Shown here in pieces: positions 54,067 to 62,844 of a stretch of 64,000 nucleotides of DNA. The position numbers and the translations under genes are program-made. Source of the DNA: Geobacteraceae bacterium (GTDB lineage: Bacteria; Desulfobacterota; Desulfuromonadia; Geobacterales; Pseudopelobacteraceae). Within the stretch, counting starts at the first letter, position 1. Each line of letters begins with the position of its first letter. Where the stretch lies: assembly GCA_016720395.1 (NCBI GenBank), contig JADKKR010000013.1, positions 1 through 64,000 on the forward strand. Reading direction: 5' to 3'. The notes beneath the pieces were generated by a model that made no database searches, was not told the DNA's origin, and saw only the letters and a program-made list of their open reading frames with translations.

Positions 54067-55479
54067 ATGGTTTACACGTATCTCACAGTCCCGTCAGGGG
54101 ACAAGATCACCATGGGCGCGGACGGAAAGCTGATTGTTCCGGACAGACCGATCATTCCGTTTATCGAAGGCGATGGTACCGGGGCCGACATCTGGAAGGC
54201 CTCGGTACGCGTTTTCGATGCTGCTGTCGAAAAGGTTTACGGCAGCAGGAGAAAGATCAGTTGGATGGAGGTGTATGCCGGTGAGAAACCATTCAACCTG
54301 TTTCGCGAAAAAATGGGCGACAAGGCCTGGCTGCCCGATGAATCCGTCGAGGCCTTCAGGGAGTTCCTGGTCGGCATCAAGGGGCCGCTGACCACGCCTA
54401 TCGGCGGGGGCATCCGCTCACTGAACGTAGCTCTTCGGCAGGTGCTTGATCTGTACGTATGTCTCCGTCCGGTCCGCTACTTCCAGGGGGTCCCATCGCC
54501 GGTCAAGAAGCCTCAGGATGTGGATATGGTCATCTTCCGGGAAAACTGCGAGGACATCTACGTCGGCATCGAATGGATGACCGGCACTGCCGAGTGCGAA
54601 AAGGTCAAGCGGTTCCTCATCGAGGAGATGGGGGTCAGCAAGATCCGCTTCCCGGAAACATCCTCCATCGGGATCAAGCCGATCTCCAAACAGGGGTCCG
54701 AGCGTTTGATCCGCGCAGCCATAGAATATGCACTGAAACACAGACGCAAATCGGTGACGATCGTTCACAAGGGCAACATCATGAAGTTCACCGAAGGCGC
54801 CTTCAAGGACTGGGGCTATGGCCTTGCCAAGGGTGAGTTTCGCAATCAGGTCGTGACCGAGCGTGAAAGCTGGATTATCGATAATCAGGACCGCAATCCC
54901 GGTTTGTCGGTCGAACACAACGCCAGAGCTATTGATCCCGGCTATGACATGATGTCTCCCCAGCAGAAAGAGGATATTCGTAACGAGATTGAGTCAGCTC
55001 TGGAACTGTTACCGTCCCATGGCACCGGCCAGTGGAAAAAGCTCCTCATGGTCAAGGACACGATTGCCGATATCACACTGCAACAGGTCCTTACCCGTGC
55101 CAAAGAGTTCGACGTGGTTGCCGCCATGAATCTGGAAGGCGATCTTCTTTCGGATGCACTGGCAGCCCAGGTCGGCGGTATCGGCATTGCACCGGGCGCC
55201 AATATAAACTATGTAACCGGGCATGCCATCTTTGAAGCCACCCACGGCACCGCTCCGAAATACGCCAATCTCGACAAGGTCAACCCGGGTTCCGTCATCC
55301 TCTCCGGTGTCATGATGTTCGAGCATCTGGGTTGGCAGGAAGCAGGCGACATAATTGTCAGATCCATCGACAAGACGATCGGCCAGAAGCGTGTTACCTA
55401 CGACTTCGAACGCATGATGCAGGGAGCCACCCTGCTTTCGTGCTCCGGTTTTGCCGATGCCCTGATTGAAAATATGTAG
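54067..55479 (+). CDS. icd: NADP-type dimeric isocitrate dehydrogenase
   Basis: This 470-residue enzyme (start ATG 54067; GTG 54058 possible) follows E. coli Icd closely: IIPFIEGDGTGADIW, the substrate serine in GGGIRSLNVALRQ, VHKGNIMKFTEGAFKDWGY and GGIGIAPGANINY. A segment of about 50 residues (NPGLSVEHN... to HGTGQWKK) is inserted before KDTIADITLQQ and is absent from the E. coli enzyme. As I recall, cyanobacterial IDHs have a similar insert. It shares a transcript with the monomeric IDH and perhaps mdh. Confidence 0.95.
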   Translation: MVYTYLTVPSGDKITMGADGKLIVPDRPIIPFIEGDGTGADIWKASVRVFDAAVEKVYGSRRKISWMEVYAGEKPFNLFREKMGDKAWLPDESVEAFREFLVGIKGPLTTPIGGGIRSLNVALRQVLDLYVCLRPVRYFQGVPSPVKKPQDVDMVIFRENCEDIYVGIEWMTGTAECEKVKRFLIEEMGVSKIRFPETSSIGIKPISKQGSERLIRAAIEYALKHRRKSVTIVHKGNIMKFTEGAFKDWGYGLAKGEFRNQVVTERESWIIDNQDRNPGLSVEHNARAIDPGYDMMSPQQKEDIRNEIESALELLPSHGTGQWKKLLMVKDTIADITLQQVLTRAKEFDVVAAMNLEGDLLSDALAAQVGGIGIAPGANINYVTGHAIFEATHGTAPKYANLDKVNPGSVILSGVMMFEHLGWQEAGDIIVRSIDKTIGQKRVTYDFERMMQGATLLSCSGFADALIENM

Positions 55480-55561
55480 ATGAACATACCCATTGTAGGG
55501 CGACTACGCACCCAGCCTACAATCATTTAAGCAACAAACAAAAAAACAGGAGGAAACAGAA

Positions 55562-56512
55562 ATGGCTCGTAAAAAGATTTCGCTCATCGGTGGTGGTCAG
55601 ATTGGTGGTGTTCTTGCTCAGCTTTGCGCCCTGCGTGAACTTGGAGACGTTGTACTGTTTGACATCGTCGAAGGACTGCCCCAGGGCAAGATGCTCGACA
55701 TCGCTGAAGTCGGACCGGTTGACCGCTATGATGTCTGCCTGAAAGGCACCAACAGCTACGAAGATATCAAGGGTTCCGATGTGGTCATCGTCACCGCCGG
55801 TCTGCCGCGTAAACCCGGTATGAGCCGTGATGACCTGATCGAAGTCAACTCCAAGATCATGTCCTCGGTTGCCGAAGGCATCAAGCAGTATGCCCCCGAC
55901 TCCATCGTTATCGTCATCTCCAACCCGCTGGACGCAATGGTCACCCTGTGTCAGAAGATCACAGGCTTCCCTTTCAGCCGCGTAATCGGTCAGGCCGGCG
56001 TTCTGGACTCAGCCCGCTTCGCAACCTTCATCGCATGGGAGCTGGGCGTGTCTGTCAAGGACGTTGTTGCAATGACCCTCGGTGGTCACGGTGATGATAT
56101 GGTTCCCCTGGTCCGTTATGCCAGCGTCAATGGTATCCCGGTCATGGAACTGCTTGAGCAGAAATACGGTGCCGAGAAGGCCAAGGAAGTCATGGAAGCC
56201 ATGGTCAAGCGCACCCGCGGCGCTGGCGGCGAGGTTGTCGCCCTGCTCAAAACCGGTTCCGCATTTTACTCCCCGGCTTCTTCCGCCATCGCTATGGCCG
56301 AATCGATCCTCAAGGATCAGAAGCGTGTTCTCCCCACCTGCTGCATGCTGCAGGGAGAGTTCGGCGTCAGCGGCTACTACGTCGGCGTACCGGCTGTTCT
56401 GGGCGAGAAGGGTGTCGAGAAGATCATTCAGTTCAAGCTTGACGCAGAAGAGCAGGCCATGATGGACAAGTCGGTTGCTGCGGTAAAGGGCCTCGTCGAC
56501 AGCATGAAATAA
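55562..56512 (+). CDS. mdh: Malate dehydrogenase (LDH-like type)
   Basis: This 316-residue enzyme interconverts malate and oxaloacetate. It has the Rossmann motif LIGGGQIGGVLAQL with acidic LFDIVEG indicating NAD use. The substrate arginine loop is GLPRKPGMSRDDL and the catalytic His lies in LGGHGDDMV. AGGAGGAAACAGA precedes the ATG. It follows icd by 82 bases and ends at a terminator. Confidence 0.96.
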   Translation: MARKKISLIGGGQIGGVLAQLCALRELGDVVLFDIVEGLPQGKMLDIAEVGPVDRYDVCLKGTNSYEDIKGSDVVIVTAGLPRKPGMSRDDLIEVNSKIMSSVAEGIKQYAPDSIVIVISNPLDAMVTLCQKITGFPFSRVIGQAGVLDSARFATFIAWELGVSVKDVVAMTLGGHGDDMVPLVRYASVNGIPVMELLEQKYGAEKAKEVMEAMVKRTRGAGGEVVALLKTGSAFYSPASSAIAMAESILKDQKRVLPTCCMLQGEFGVSGYYVGVPAVLGEKGVEKIIQFKLDAEEQAMMDKSVAAVKGLVDSMK

Positions 56513-56546
56513 GAAACAGGTAGATCCGGGTTTCGTATGTGAACGC

Positions 56547-56572
56547 AAAAGAAGGGCGTCTGCCCTTCTTTT
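56547..56572 (+). terminator. Rho-independent terminator after mdh
   Basis: AAAAGAAGGGC - GTCT - GCCCTTCTTTT forms an 11-bp stem whose right arm ends in four T. Upstream A residues make it potentially two-way. It separates the icd/mdh unit from the kor genes. Confidence 0.8.
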
Positions 56573-56631
56573 GCCACATTATGGGATCTAAAAACACACC
56601 TTTTATTACGGAATTAAAGGAGTCTTTACAG

Positions 56632-56829
56632 ATGGAGAAAAAACTGGCGAAAATCGAAATTATCGAGAAGTACTGCAAGGGGTGTCATATCTGCGTTGAG
56701 TTCTGCCCAACCAAGGTACTTGAAATGAAGGGCTTTGTCGTTTCAGTCAAAAATCTGGAAGCCTGCATCAAATGCATGCAGTGCGAACTTCGCTGCCCTG
56801 ACTTCGCAATCAAAGTTTCAGCCGAATAA
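56632..56829 (+). CDS. korD: 2-oxoglutarate:ferredoxin oxidoreductase delta subunit (ferredoxin)
   Basis: The start at 56632 (MEKKLAKIEII) follows AAAGGAGTCTTTACAG. The 65-residue protein carries two [4Fe-4S] motifs: YCKGCHICVEFCPTKV and CIKCMQCELRCPD. It passes electrons from the catalytic subunits to free ferredoxin. It is the first of four kor genes with gaps of 2-24 bases. Confidence 0.93.
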   Translation: MEKKLAKIEIIEKYCKGCHICVEFCPTKVLEMKGFVVSVKNLEACIKCMQCELRCPDFAIKVSAE

Positions 56830-56849
56830 TTTAACGGGAGGAAAGAACT

Positions 56850-57983
56850 GTGTCCAAAAAAGTAGCGTTTATGCAGGGTAACGAGGCTGCAGCTCACGGC
56901 GCGATTTATGCCGGTTGTACCTTTTTCGGTGGTTACCCGATCACCCCCTCCACCGAAGTTGCGGAAGTCTGTTCCATTGAGCTCCCCAAGATCGGCGGAA
57001 AATTCATTCAGATGGAAGATGAGATCGGCGCCATGGCGGCCATTCTGGGTGCATCCCTGGCCGGTGCCAAGGTCCTCACTTCTACATCCGGCCCCGGCCT
57101 TTCCCTCAAACAGGAACTGATCGGCTACGGCTGCATCGCCGAGATCCCCTGTGTCATCTATAACGTCATGCGTGGCGGCCCTTCCACCGGTATGCCGACA
57201 GGTCCGAGCCAGTCCGACGTGATGTGTGCCAAGTGGGGTACCCATGGTGACCATCCCGCCATCTGCCTGACACCGGCCTCCGTACAGGAGACCTATGAAG
57301 AGGTTATCCGCGCCTTCAACCTGTCCGAAAAATACCGCACACCGGTCATGGTCATGCCGGACGAGATCGTTGCCCACATGCGTGAGCGGGTCGTGTTCCC
57401 TGAGCCGGGTGAGATCGAAGTCATCCCGCGTAAAGCCCCGACCGTTCCACCTGAGCAGTACAAACCCTATGACACCAGCTTCGGCGATGTACCCCCGCTG
57501 GCCGCCTTCGGTTCCGGTTACAAGTTTCATGTCACCGGCCTTAACAAGATGCAGGACGGCTTCCCGACCACCAAGGCCGAGATCGTCCAGGCCGAGGAAG
57601 AACGTCAGGTCCGTAAGGTCGAAGCTAATGTTGATGACATTGCCTCGTTTGAGGAATACATGCTGGCAGATGCCGAAGTCGTGGTTGTTGCCTACGGCTC
57701 CACCTCACGCTCTGCCCGTTATGCTGTTAATGTTGCCCGCGAGCAGGGCATCAAGGCCGGCATGTTCCGCATCAAGACATTCTGGCCGTTCCCCGACAAA
57801 CAGATCAAGGCCCTGGCTGCCAAGGTTAAAGGATTCGTTATCCCGGAAATGAACCTGGGTATGTGCTCCCTGGAAATCGAGCGTAACGCTCAGGGCAAGG
57901 CTCCGGTGCTCGGTATCTTCCGTGTAGACGGCGAGCCGATCAATCCGGACCAGATCCTCGAGAAAATCAAGGAGGTTAAGTAA
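56850..57983 (+). CDS. korA: 2-oxoglutarate:ferredoxin oxidoreductase alpha subunit
   Basis: A GTG start at 56850 follows GGGAGGAAAGAACT. The 377-residue subunit begins VAFMQGNEAAAHGAIYAGCTFFGGYPITPSTEVAE. It carries the pyrimidine and transketolase-like domains (DEIGAMAAILGASLAGAKVLTSTSGPG). It decarboxylates 2-oxoglutarate to succinyl-CoA with KorB, C and D, and can run in reverse. It lies two bases before korB. Confidence 0.95.
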   Translation: MSKKVAFMQGNEAAAHGAIYAGCTFFGGYPITPSTEVAEVCSIELPKIGGKFIQMEDEIGAMAAILGASLAGAKVLTSTSGPGLSLKQELIGYGCIAEIPCVIYNVMRGGPSTGMPTGPSQSDVMCAKWGTHGDHPAICLTPASVQETYEEVIRAFNLSEKYRTPVMVMPDEIVAHMRERVVFPEPGEIEVIPRKAPTVPPEQYKPYDTSFGDVPPLAAFGSGYKFHVTGLNKMQDGFPTTKAEIVQAEEERQVRKVEANVDDIASFEEYMLADAEVVVVAYGSTSRSARYAVNVAREQGIKAGMFRIKTFWPFPDKQIKALAAKVKGFVIPEMNLGMCSLEIERNAQGKAPVLGIFRVDGEPINPDQILEKIKEVK

Positions 57984-57985
57984 CC

Positions 57986-58804
57986 ATGGCATTCGATTAT
58001 GATAAATGGATTCGTCCCGGCAAGCTCCCTCATATCTGGTGTCCCGGCTGTGGCCACGGCATCGTCATGAAGGGCCTGATACGGGCTTTTGAAACCCTGC
58101 AGCTCAAAAAGGAAGATACCGCCCTTGTTTCGGGTATCGGTTGCGCATCACGCCTTCCCGGCTACATTGACTGCTGTACCCTGCACACCGCTCACGGCCG
58201 CGCTGCAGCCTTTGCTACCGGTGTCAAGATGGCCAAACCGGAGATGAACGTGATCCTGGTCGGCGGCGACGGCGACGGTACCGCCATCGGCGGCAACCAC
58301 TTCATCCACGCCTGCCGCCGCAACATCGACATGACGTACATCATCATGAACAACTACATCTACGGCATGACCGGTGGACAGTTCTCACCCTGCACGCCGA
58401 CCGGCCATAAGGCCTCCACCACCCCTTATGGCAACCCTGATCCCGGCTTCGATATCGCCAAACTGGCCATTGGCGCCGGCGCCACGTTCGTTGCCCGCGG
58501 AACAGCCTTCCACGCCAACCAGATCGATAAGCTGATTGTCGAGGCCATTCAGCACAAAGGCTTCTCCGTGGTCGAGATCCTGGACGACTGCCCGACGACC
58601 TATGGACGCCGCAACAAATACAAGTCGGTCATTGAGATGATGAACCGCCTCAAAGAAGTTGCCGTTCCCGTCAAGGCCGCCGAGAAGATGACCGCAGAAC
58701 AGCTGCAGGGCAAGGTCCTGACCGGTGTTCTTTACAAGGAAGAGAAAGCACATTACACCGACGAGTACGCCAAGGTCATCGAGCGTGCCCGGGCCGCCAA
58801 ATAA
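57986..58804 (+). CDS. korB: 2-oxoglutarate:ferredoxin oxidoreductase beta subunit
   Basis: This 272-residue subunit binds ThDP: GDGDGTAIGGNHFIHACRRNIDM with NNYIYGMTGGQ is the GDG-N-NN motif. Cys residues in WCPGCGHG and ALVSGIGCASR fit the one-cluster binding of the KorB type. AAGGAGGTTAAGTAACC lies before the ATG. Confidence 0.96.
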   Translation: MAFDYDKWIRPGKLPHIWCPGCGHGIVMKGLIRAFETLQLKKEDTALVSGIGCASRLPGYIDCCTLHTAHGRAAAFATGVKMAKPEMNVILVGGDGDGTAIGGNHFIHACRRNIDMTYIIMNNYIYGMTGGQFSPCTPTGHKASTTPYGNPDPGFDIAKLAIGAGATFVARGTAFHANQIDKLIVEAIQHKGFSVVEILDDCPTTYGRRNKYKSVIEMMNRLKEVAVPVKAAEKMTAEQLQGKVLTGVLYKEEKAHYTDEYAKVIERARAAK

Positions 58805-58828
58805 TTACAGGAAAAAGGAGCGATAAAG

Positions 58829-59377
58829 ATGTCACGTTATGAACTCAGATTTTCCGGTGCGGGCGGACAGGGTTTGATTACCGCCGGTATCATCATGGCC
58901 AAGGCTGCCTCCATTTACGAAGGCAAGCAGGCTGTTCAATCACAGAGCTACGGGCCTGAGGCCCGTGGTGGCGCATCGAAATCGGAGGTTATCATTTCCG
59001 ATGGACCGATCGATTACCCGAAAGTCACCCAGTGCGATGCGCTGCTGGCCATGACCCAGGAAGCTGCCAACAAGTATTCCCATGACCTCAAGGAAGGCGG
59101 CGTTCTGCTGATCGACTCCGACCTGGTCAAAATCGTTCCACCCGGGAATTTCAAGACGGTTGCCTTCCCGATCATCAATACAGCCAAGAACGACGTTGGC
59201 CGCGAGATCGTTGCCAATATCGTCGCGCTTGGCGCCATGGTTGCCCTGACCGGCCAGGTAACTCGCGAAAATGCCGAGAAAGCTGTTCTTTCCAGCGTTC
59301 CCGAGGCATTTATCGAACTGAACAGGAAAGCCTTCAGCATGGGCTATGAAAGAGCCGAGGCTGCTGCCAAAGGCTGA
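58829..59377 (+). CDS. korC: 2-oxoglutarate:ferredoxin oxidoreductase gamma subunit
   Basis: This 182-residue subunit has the family start YELRFSGAGGQGLITAGIIMAKAA and the AVQSQSYGPEARGGASKSEVIIS motif. AAAAAGGAGCGATAAAG precedes the ATG. It completes the DABC operon and ends before a strong terminator. Confidence 0.95.
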   Translation: MSRYELRFSGAGGQGLITAGIIMAKAASIYEGKQAVQSQSYGPEARGGASKSEVIISDGPIDYPKVTQCDALLAMTQEAANKYSHDLKEGGVLLIDSDLVKIVPPGNFKTVAFPIINTAKNDVGREIVANIVALGAMVALTGQVTRENAEKAVLSSVPEAFIELNRKAFSMGYERAEAAAKG

Positions 59378-59400
59378 AAAATTCTCTTGATACAGACTGT

Positions 59401-59440
59401 ACAGAAAGGCCCGATGCGCGCAAGCATCGGGCCTTTCTGT
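59401..59440 (+). terminator. Strong terminator after korC
   Basis: A perfect 17-bp inverted repeat (arms 59401-59417 and 59424-59440, core GGCCCGATGC / GCATCGGGCC) has a 6-nt loop. It also faces the minus-strand genes to the right and may end both transcripts. Confidence 0.8.
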
Positions 59441-59527
59441 TGCTGTGAAACCTTTACGGGATAACTATTCAGGATGTATGAAGCCCGGCACTGTAACGAC
59501 CATGCCTCAGTGATCCAAACAGCAGGA

Positions 59528-59596
59528 TTACATCGCCTGGGCCTGAACTGCCCACAAAAAAGCCATCACTGCGAGCCCCAGCATCAGCTTCATCAT
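59528..59596 (-). CDS. 22-codon signal-peptide-like ORF
   Basis: GAAGGAGGAGAGTAGT precedes ATGATG, opening a 22-codon frame: Met-Met-Lys, then LMLGLAVMAFLWAVQAQA and a final Met. It is a complete Lys-hydrophobic-AQA signal peptide with no mature protein. It lies 43 bases downstream of the UPF0182 gene on the same strand. It could be a tiny exported or membrane peptide, or the left-over start of a lost gene. Confidence 0.45.
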   Translation of the reverse strand: MMKLMLGLAVMAFLWAVQAQAM

Positions 59597-59639
59597 ACTA
59601 CTCTCCTCCTTCTTCGGCATTCGTGCGATTATGTTGGTG

Positions 59640-62312
59640 CTACTGCGCCATTCTTTTCAGAACCTGCTCCAGTTTGCGCAACTCATCCCCGTAGCCGGCC
59701 CAGTTGCCTTGACGTTGCAGGGTGGTTGCCTTTTCATAGATACTCATCGCTTCCTTGGCCAGTTGGGCCGGTGACGCCTTCGGATCCGGCGCAGCCGTGC
59801 CGGTGACGGCAGCAGTTGTTTTTTTGCCGCCGAAGAGCCGTTGCAGGGCCAATTCCAGGTTCTCCTCCATGACCACCTGATCGCCGAAGGCCACTATCAC
59901 CCGCTTCAATTCGGGCAGACCGGCCTTGTCGGCGGCAAGGAACAGCGGCTGGACGTAGAGCAGGGATTTCTCGATCGGTATCACCAGCAGGCTGCCGCGG
60001 ATGACCTCCGATCCGCGCTGGTTCCAGAGCGTCAACTGCTGGGAAATGAAGGAGTCCTGATTGATGCGGGCATCGATCTGTTTCGGCCCGTAGATCAGGC
60101 GGTCGCGCGGGAAGGTGTAGGCCCGTATCTTGCCGTAATTTGGTCCGTCACAGCGAGCCGTCAGCCAGGCCGCCAGGTTATCCCGCTTGGAAGGGGTGAA
60201 CGGCAGCAGCAGGATGTATTCCTCCACCTTCTCACCCGGTAGCTTCATGATCGTGTAGTAGGGCTCCATCGGCTTGTCGCCCAGGGCCGGTATCTCCCAG
60301 AGGTTCTCCTTGTTGTAGAAGACCTTGGGGTCGGTCATGTGGTAGGCGGCGAACATGGCGGCCTGCAGTTGCAGGAACTGGTGCGGGTAGCGGACATGCT
60401 GGCGCAGGTCTGCCGGCATGGCGCTCATCGGCTTGAAGAGTCCCGGGAACATGCGGCTGTAAGCCTTGATCAGAACATCGTCCGGATCGCTGATGTAGAA
60501 GCTGAGCGTGCCGTCATAGGCATCCACAACCGCCTTGACCGAGTTGCGCATATAGTTGATGCCCCCCTTGAGCGGTTTCGAATAGGGGAGGCGGTCCGAG
60601 AAGGTGTAGGCGTCGATGATCCAGGAGAGCCTGCCGCTGTCCGTAACGACCATGTAGGGGTCTCCGTCGAAACGGAGAAAAGGCGCCACCGCCTTGACTC
60701 GCTGGTTGATATTGCGGTTGTAGAGGATCCGGCTCTCGGCGGTGATATCCGAAGAGAGCAGGATTTTCTCTGTCTTGAACTTGGCGGCAAACAGCGCTTT
60801 TTTGAGGATAGAATCGATCGGCACCCCGCCATTTCCGGCATAGGTCGTATTGATGTTGCCGGTGGCGGTCGGATAGCTGAATTCCGGAACCTTGGTCTTG
60901 ACAACCACATATGAATTGGACATCTCTCCGAAATAGATCTCGGGTCTGGTGACCTTGATATCGGCCAGGCTGACAGCCGGGATATCCTTGACAAAAAACT
61001 CCGGCAGCCCCTCTTTGCTGATCCGGCTGACCGGACCGAAGGTGATGCCGTTGCCGTGGGTAAAGATCAGCCGTTCGTTGATCCAGTTCTTGCTGGGCAG
61101 GTCGGCGTAGGAAAGTTCGCGCGGCGAGAGCATGACCTGGGTGTACTGGCCGTTCACCTTGTAGCGATCATTGTCCACATCGAAAAACTTGTAGTAGGTC
61201 CTGATCTGCTGTAACTGGCTGTAGGTCTTGAGCAGCGGTGCATGGTCCCAGAGGCGGATGTTCTTGATAGTGGCGTCGTTATTGGCGATGTCGGCTGCGG
61301 TCAGCTTGACATCGACATCGAAGGGTACGGTCTCGATTTTGTCCAGGTCGTACCCGAAACGGGTGAACTTGAGGTTGTTCTCTATGAAAGGTGTTTCCAG
61401 GGCCAGTTCATTGGGTGCTACCTTGAATTTCTGCAGGAGTCCCGGATAGACCCGGATGCCGAGGCCATAGACCGCAATCACGATAAACGGCGGCACCAGC
61501 GCCAGGCGCCAGGCGCCTTTCCAGATTCCGACGGCCAGCATGACGCCGGCCAGTGGTGTCAGGAACGTCAGGACCCTGTAGGTCAGAAGGCGGGAGTTTA
61601 CATCGACATAGCCTGCGCCGTGAAATGCCCCGTTGCTGGAAAACAGCAGCCTGAAGCTGTCCAGATAGAAGCCGGCCGCGATCGCACAGGCGAAGAACCC
61701 TGCCAGGACCGCAAGATGCCGGCGAACCTTCGTGTCAACCACCGCACCATGCTCCGTCAGGGTGATGCCGCCTCGGACATAATACACCACGGAGGTTATG
61801 AGCAGAGTAGCCAGCAGCATGAAGCTCGCGAAGGCCTTGAGCGCCTCCAGAAAAGGCAGACTGAACAGGTAGAAGCCGATATCCTTGCCGATGACCGGAT
61901 CGACCGTCCCGACGGTAACCTTGTTGATGAATAGAAGCGCATTCTCCCACTGCAGGGCACCCCACTGACCGGCAAACAGAGCCAGGACGGCACAGGTCAA
62001 AATGCTCAGCGGCCTGACAAACCGTAGTATCTCGCCGCGAAGCAGCCTGACACTGCCGGCATTGATGAACATTCCGGCCTCGGGGAACACCGCCCGGTTC
62101 GCAACAAGCAGATTAATAACTGCAAAGCCGAACAGCAGGGCAGCGAAGAACAGCCCGGCAGTTGTCTGGGAATAGATCGTCGTCATGAACACCGATGAGA
62201 AACCGGTCTCGACGAAAAAGAGCCAATCGGTGTAGAAATTCAGCAGGTACGCAAAGACCGGAAAAATCACGGAGACAACGACCAGAATGAGAATGAACCT
62301 GTTTTTAAGCAT
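59640..62312 (-). CDS. UPF0182 family integral membrane protein
   Basis: This 890-residue protein has about seven membrane helices in the first 290 residues (FILILVVVSVIFPVFAYLLNF, GLFFAALLFGFAVINLLVANR). A large extracytoplasmic part follows with WDHAPLLKTYSQLQQIRTYYKFFDVDNDRY and LIFTHGNGITFGPVSR. It ends in DKAGLPELKRVIVAFGDQVVMEE and an Ala/Lys tail. This layout is that of UPF0182; its function is not established. AAAGGGGTAACCT precedes the ATG. It starts 30 bases after the Tim44-leader-like gene. Confidence 0.93.
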   Translation of the reverse strand: MLKNRFILILVVVSVIFPVFAYLLNFYTDWLFFVETGFSSVFMTTIYSQTTAGLFFAALLFGFAVINLLVANRAVFPEAGMFINAGSVRLLRGEILRFVRPLSILTCAVLALFAGQWGALQWENALLFINKVTVGTVDPVIGKDIGFYLFSLPFLEALKAFASFMLLATLLITSVVYYVRGGITLTEHGAVVDTKVRRHLAVLAGFFACAIAAGFYLDSFRLLFSSNGAFHGAGYVDVNSRLLTYRVLTFLTPLAGVMLAVGIWKGAWRLALVPPFIVIAVYGLGIRVYPGLLQKFKVAPNELALETPFIENNLKFTRFGYDLDKIETVPFDVDVKLTAADIANNDATIKNIRLWDHAPLLKTYSQLQQIRTYYKFFDVDNDRYKVNGQYTQVMLSPRELSYADLPSKNWINERLIFTHGNGITFGPVSRISKEGLPEFFVKDIPAVSLADIKVTRPEIYFGEMSNSYVVVKTKVPEFSYPTATGNINTTYAGNGGVPIDSILKKALFAAKFKTEKILLSSDITAESRILYNRNINQRVKAVAPFLRFDGDPYMVVTDSGRLSWIIDAYTFSDRLPYSKPLKGGINYMRNSVKAVVDAYDGTLSFYISDPDDVLIKAYSRMFPGLFKPMSAMPADLRQHVRYPHQFLQLQAAMFAAYHMTDPKVFYNKENLWEIPALGDKPMEPYYTIMKLPGEKVEEYILLLPFTPSKRDNLAAWLTARCDGPNYGKIRAYTFPRDRLIYGPKQIDARINQDSFISQQLTLWNQRGSEVIRGSLLVIPIEKSLLYVQPLFLAADKAGLPELKRVIVAFGDQVVMEENLELALQRLFGGKKTTAAVTGTAAPDPKASPAQLAKEAMSIYEKATTLQRQGNWAGYGDELRKLEQVLKRMAQ

Positions 62313-62342
62313 AGGTTACCCCTTTGTGAATCTCATCGAATT

Positions 62343-62783
62343 TCATTGGCGGTTATACGGGAAGGAGGGGCTGTCCGTTCTTCTTTTCTTGATATACCGG
62401 TAGATGAGATAACCGATCCCGGCCAGCAGGGCTATCTCAAACAGGCCGATGCCGCCCCCGCCGCCCGTGCCGCCCGTGCCGGCCCCGGCGAAGCTGCTGA
62501 AAAGCATGCTTCCCAGCATACCTCCCATCATCCCCCCGGCCATGTTCCGCATGAACCCGCCGCCGGCCTGCTGCTGTAAGGGACCGGGGGCCGGAGCCAT
62601 CTGCTGGCGTGGCTGGCCGGACTGGGTTGACGGGCTGGCCGGCCGGGAATAGCTGCGGGAGCTGCGGCTGCCCATGGAGCGGCTGCCTCCGGCCCTGGCT
62701 TCGGCGTTCAGCTCAAGCACGGTGATGCTTAGAAAGAGAACGGCCGCTGCGACAGTAAAAAACTTAACAAAGTGCTTTCTCAC
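62343..62783 (-). CDS. Short exported protein resembling the Tim44-like leader region
   Basis: This 146-residue protein has a signal peptide (FTVAAAVLFLSITVLELNAEA) and a Ser/Arg/Pro-rich spacer. A Gly/Met-rich stretch follows (RNMAGGMMGGMLGSMLFSSF) and one membrane helix (IGLFEIALLAGIGYLIYRYIKKRR). This is the N-terminal layout of bacterial Tim44-like proteins, but the globular Tim44 domain is missing and the frame ends after the helix. It may be a natural short form. It lies upstream of UPF0182 on the same strand. Confidence 0.65.
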   Translation of the reverse strand: MRKHFVKFFTVAAAVLFLSITVLELNAEARAGGSRSMGSRSSRSYSRPASPSTQSGQPRQQMAPAPGPLQQQAGGGFMRNMAGGMMGGMLGSMLFSSFAGAGTGGTGGGGGIGLFEIALLAGIGYLIYRYIKKRRTDSPSFPYNRQ

Positions 62784-62844
62784 GTGTATCTCCTCGGTTG
62801 GTCGCCGCCGGGGGGGGCCGGAGGCGGGTGACGTATCCTGAAAA

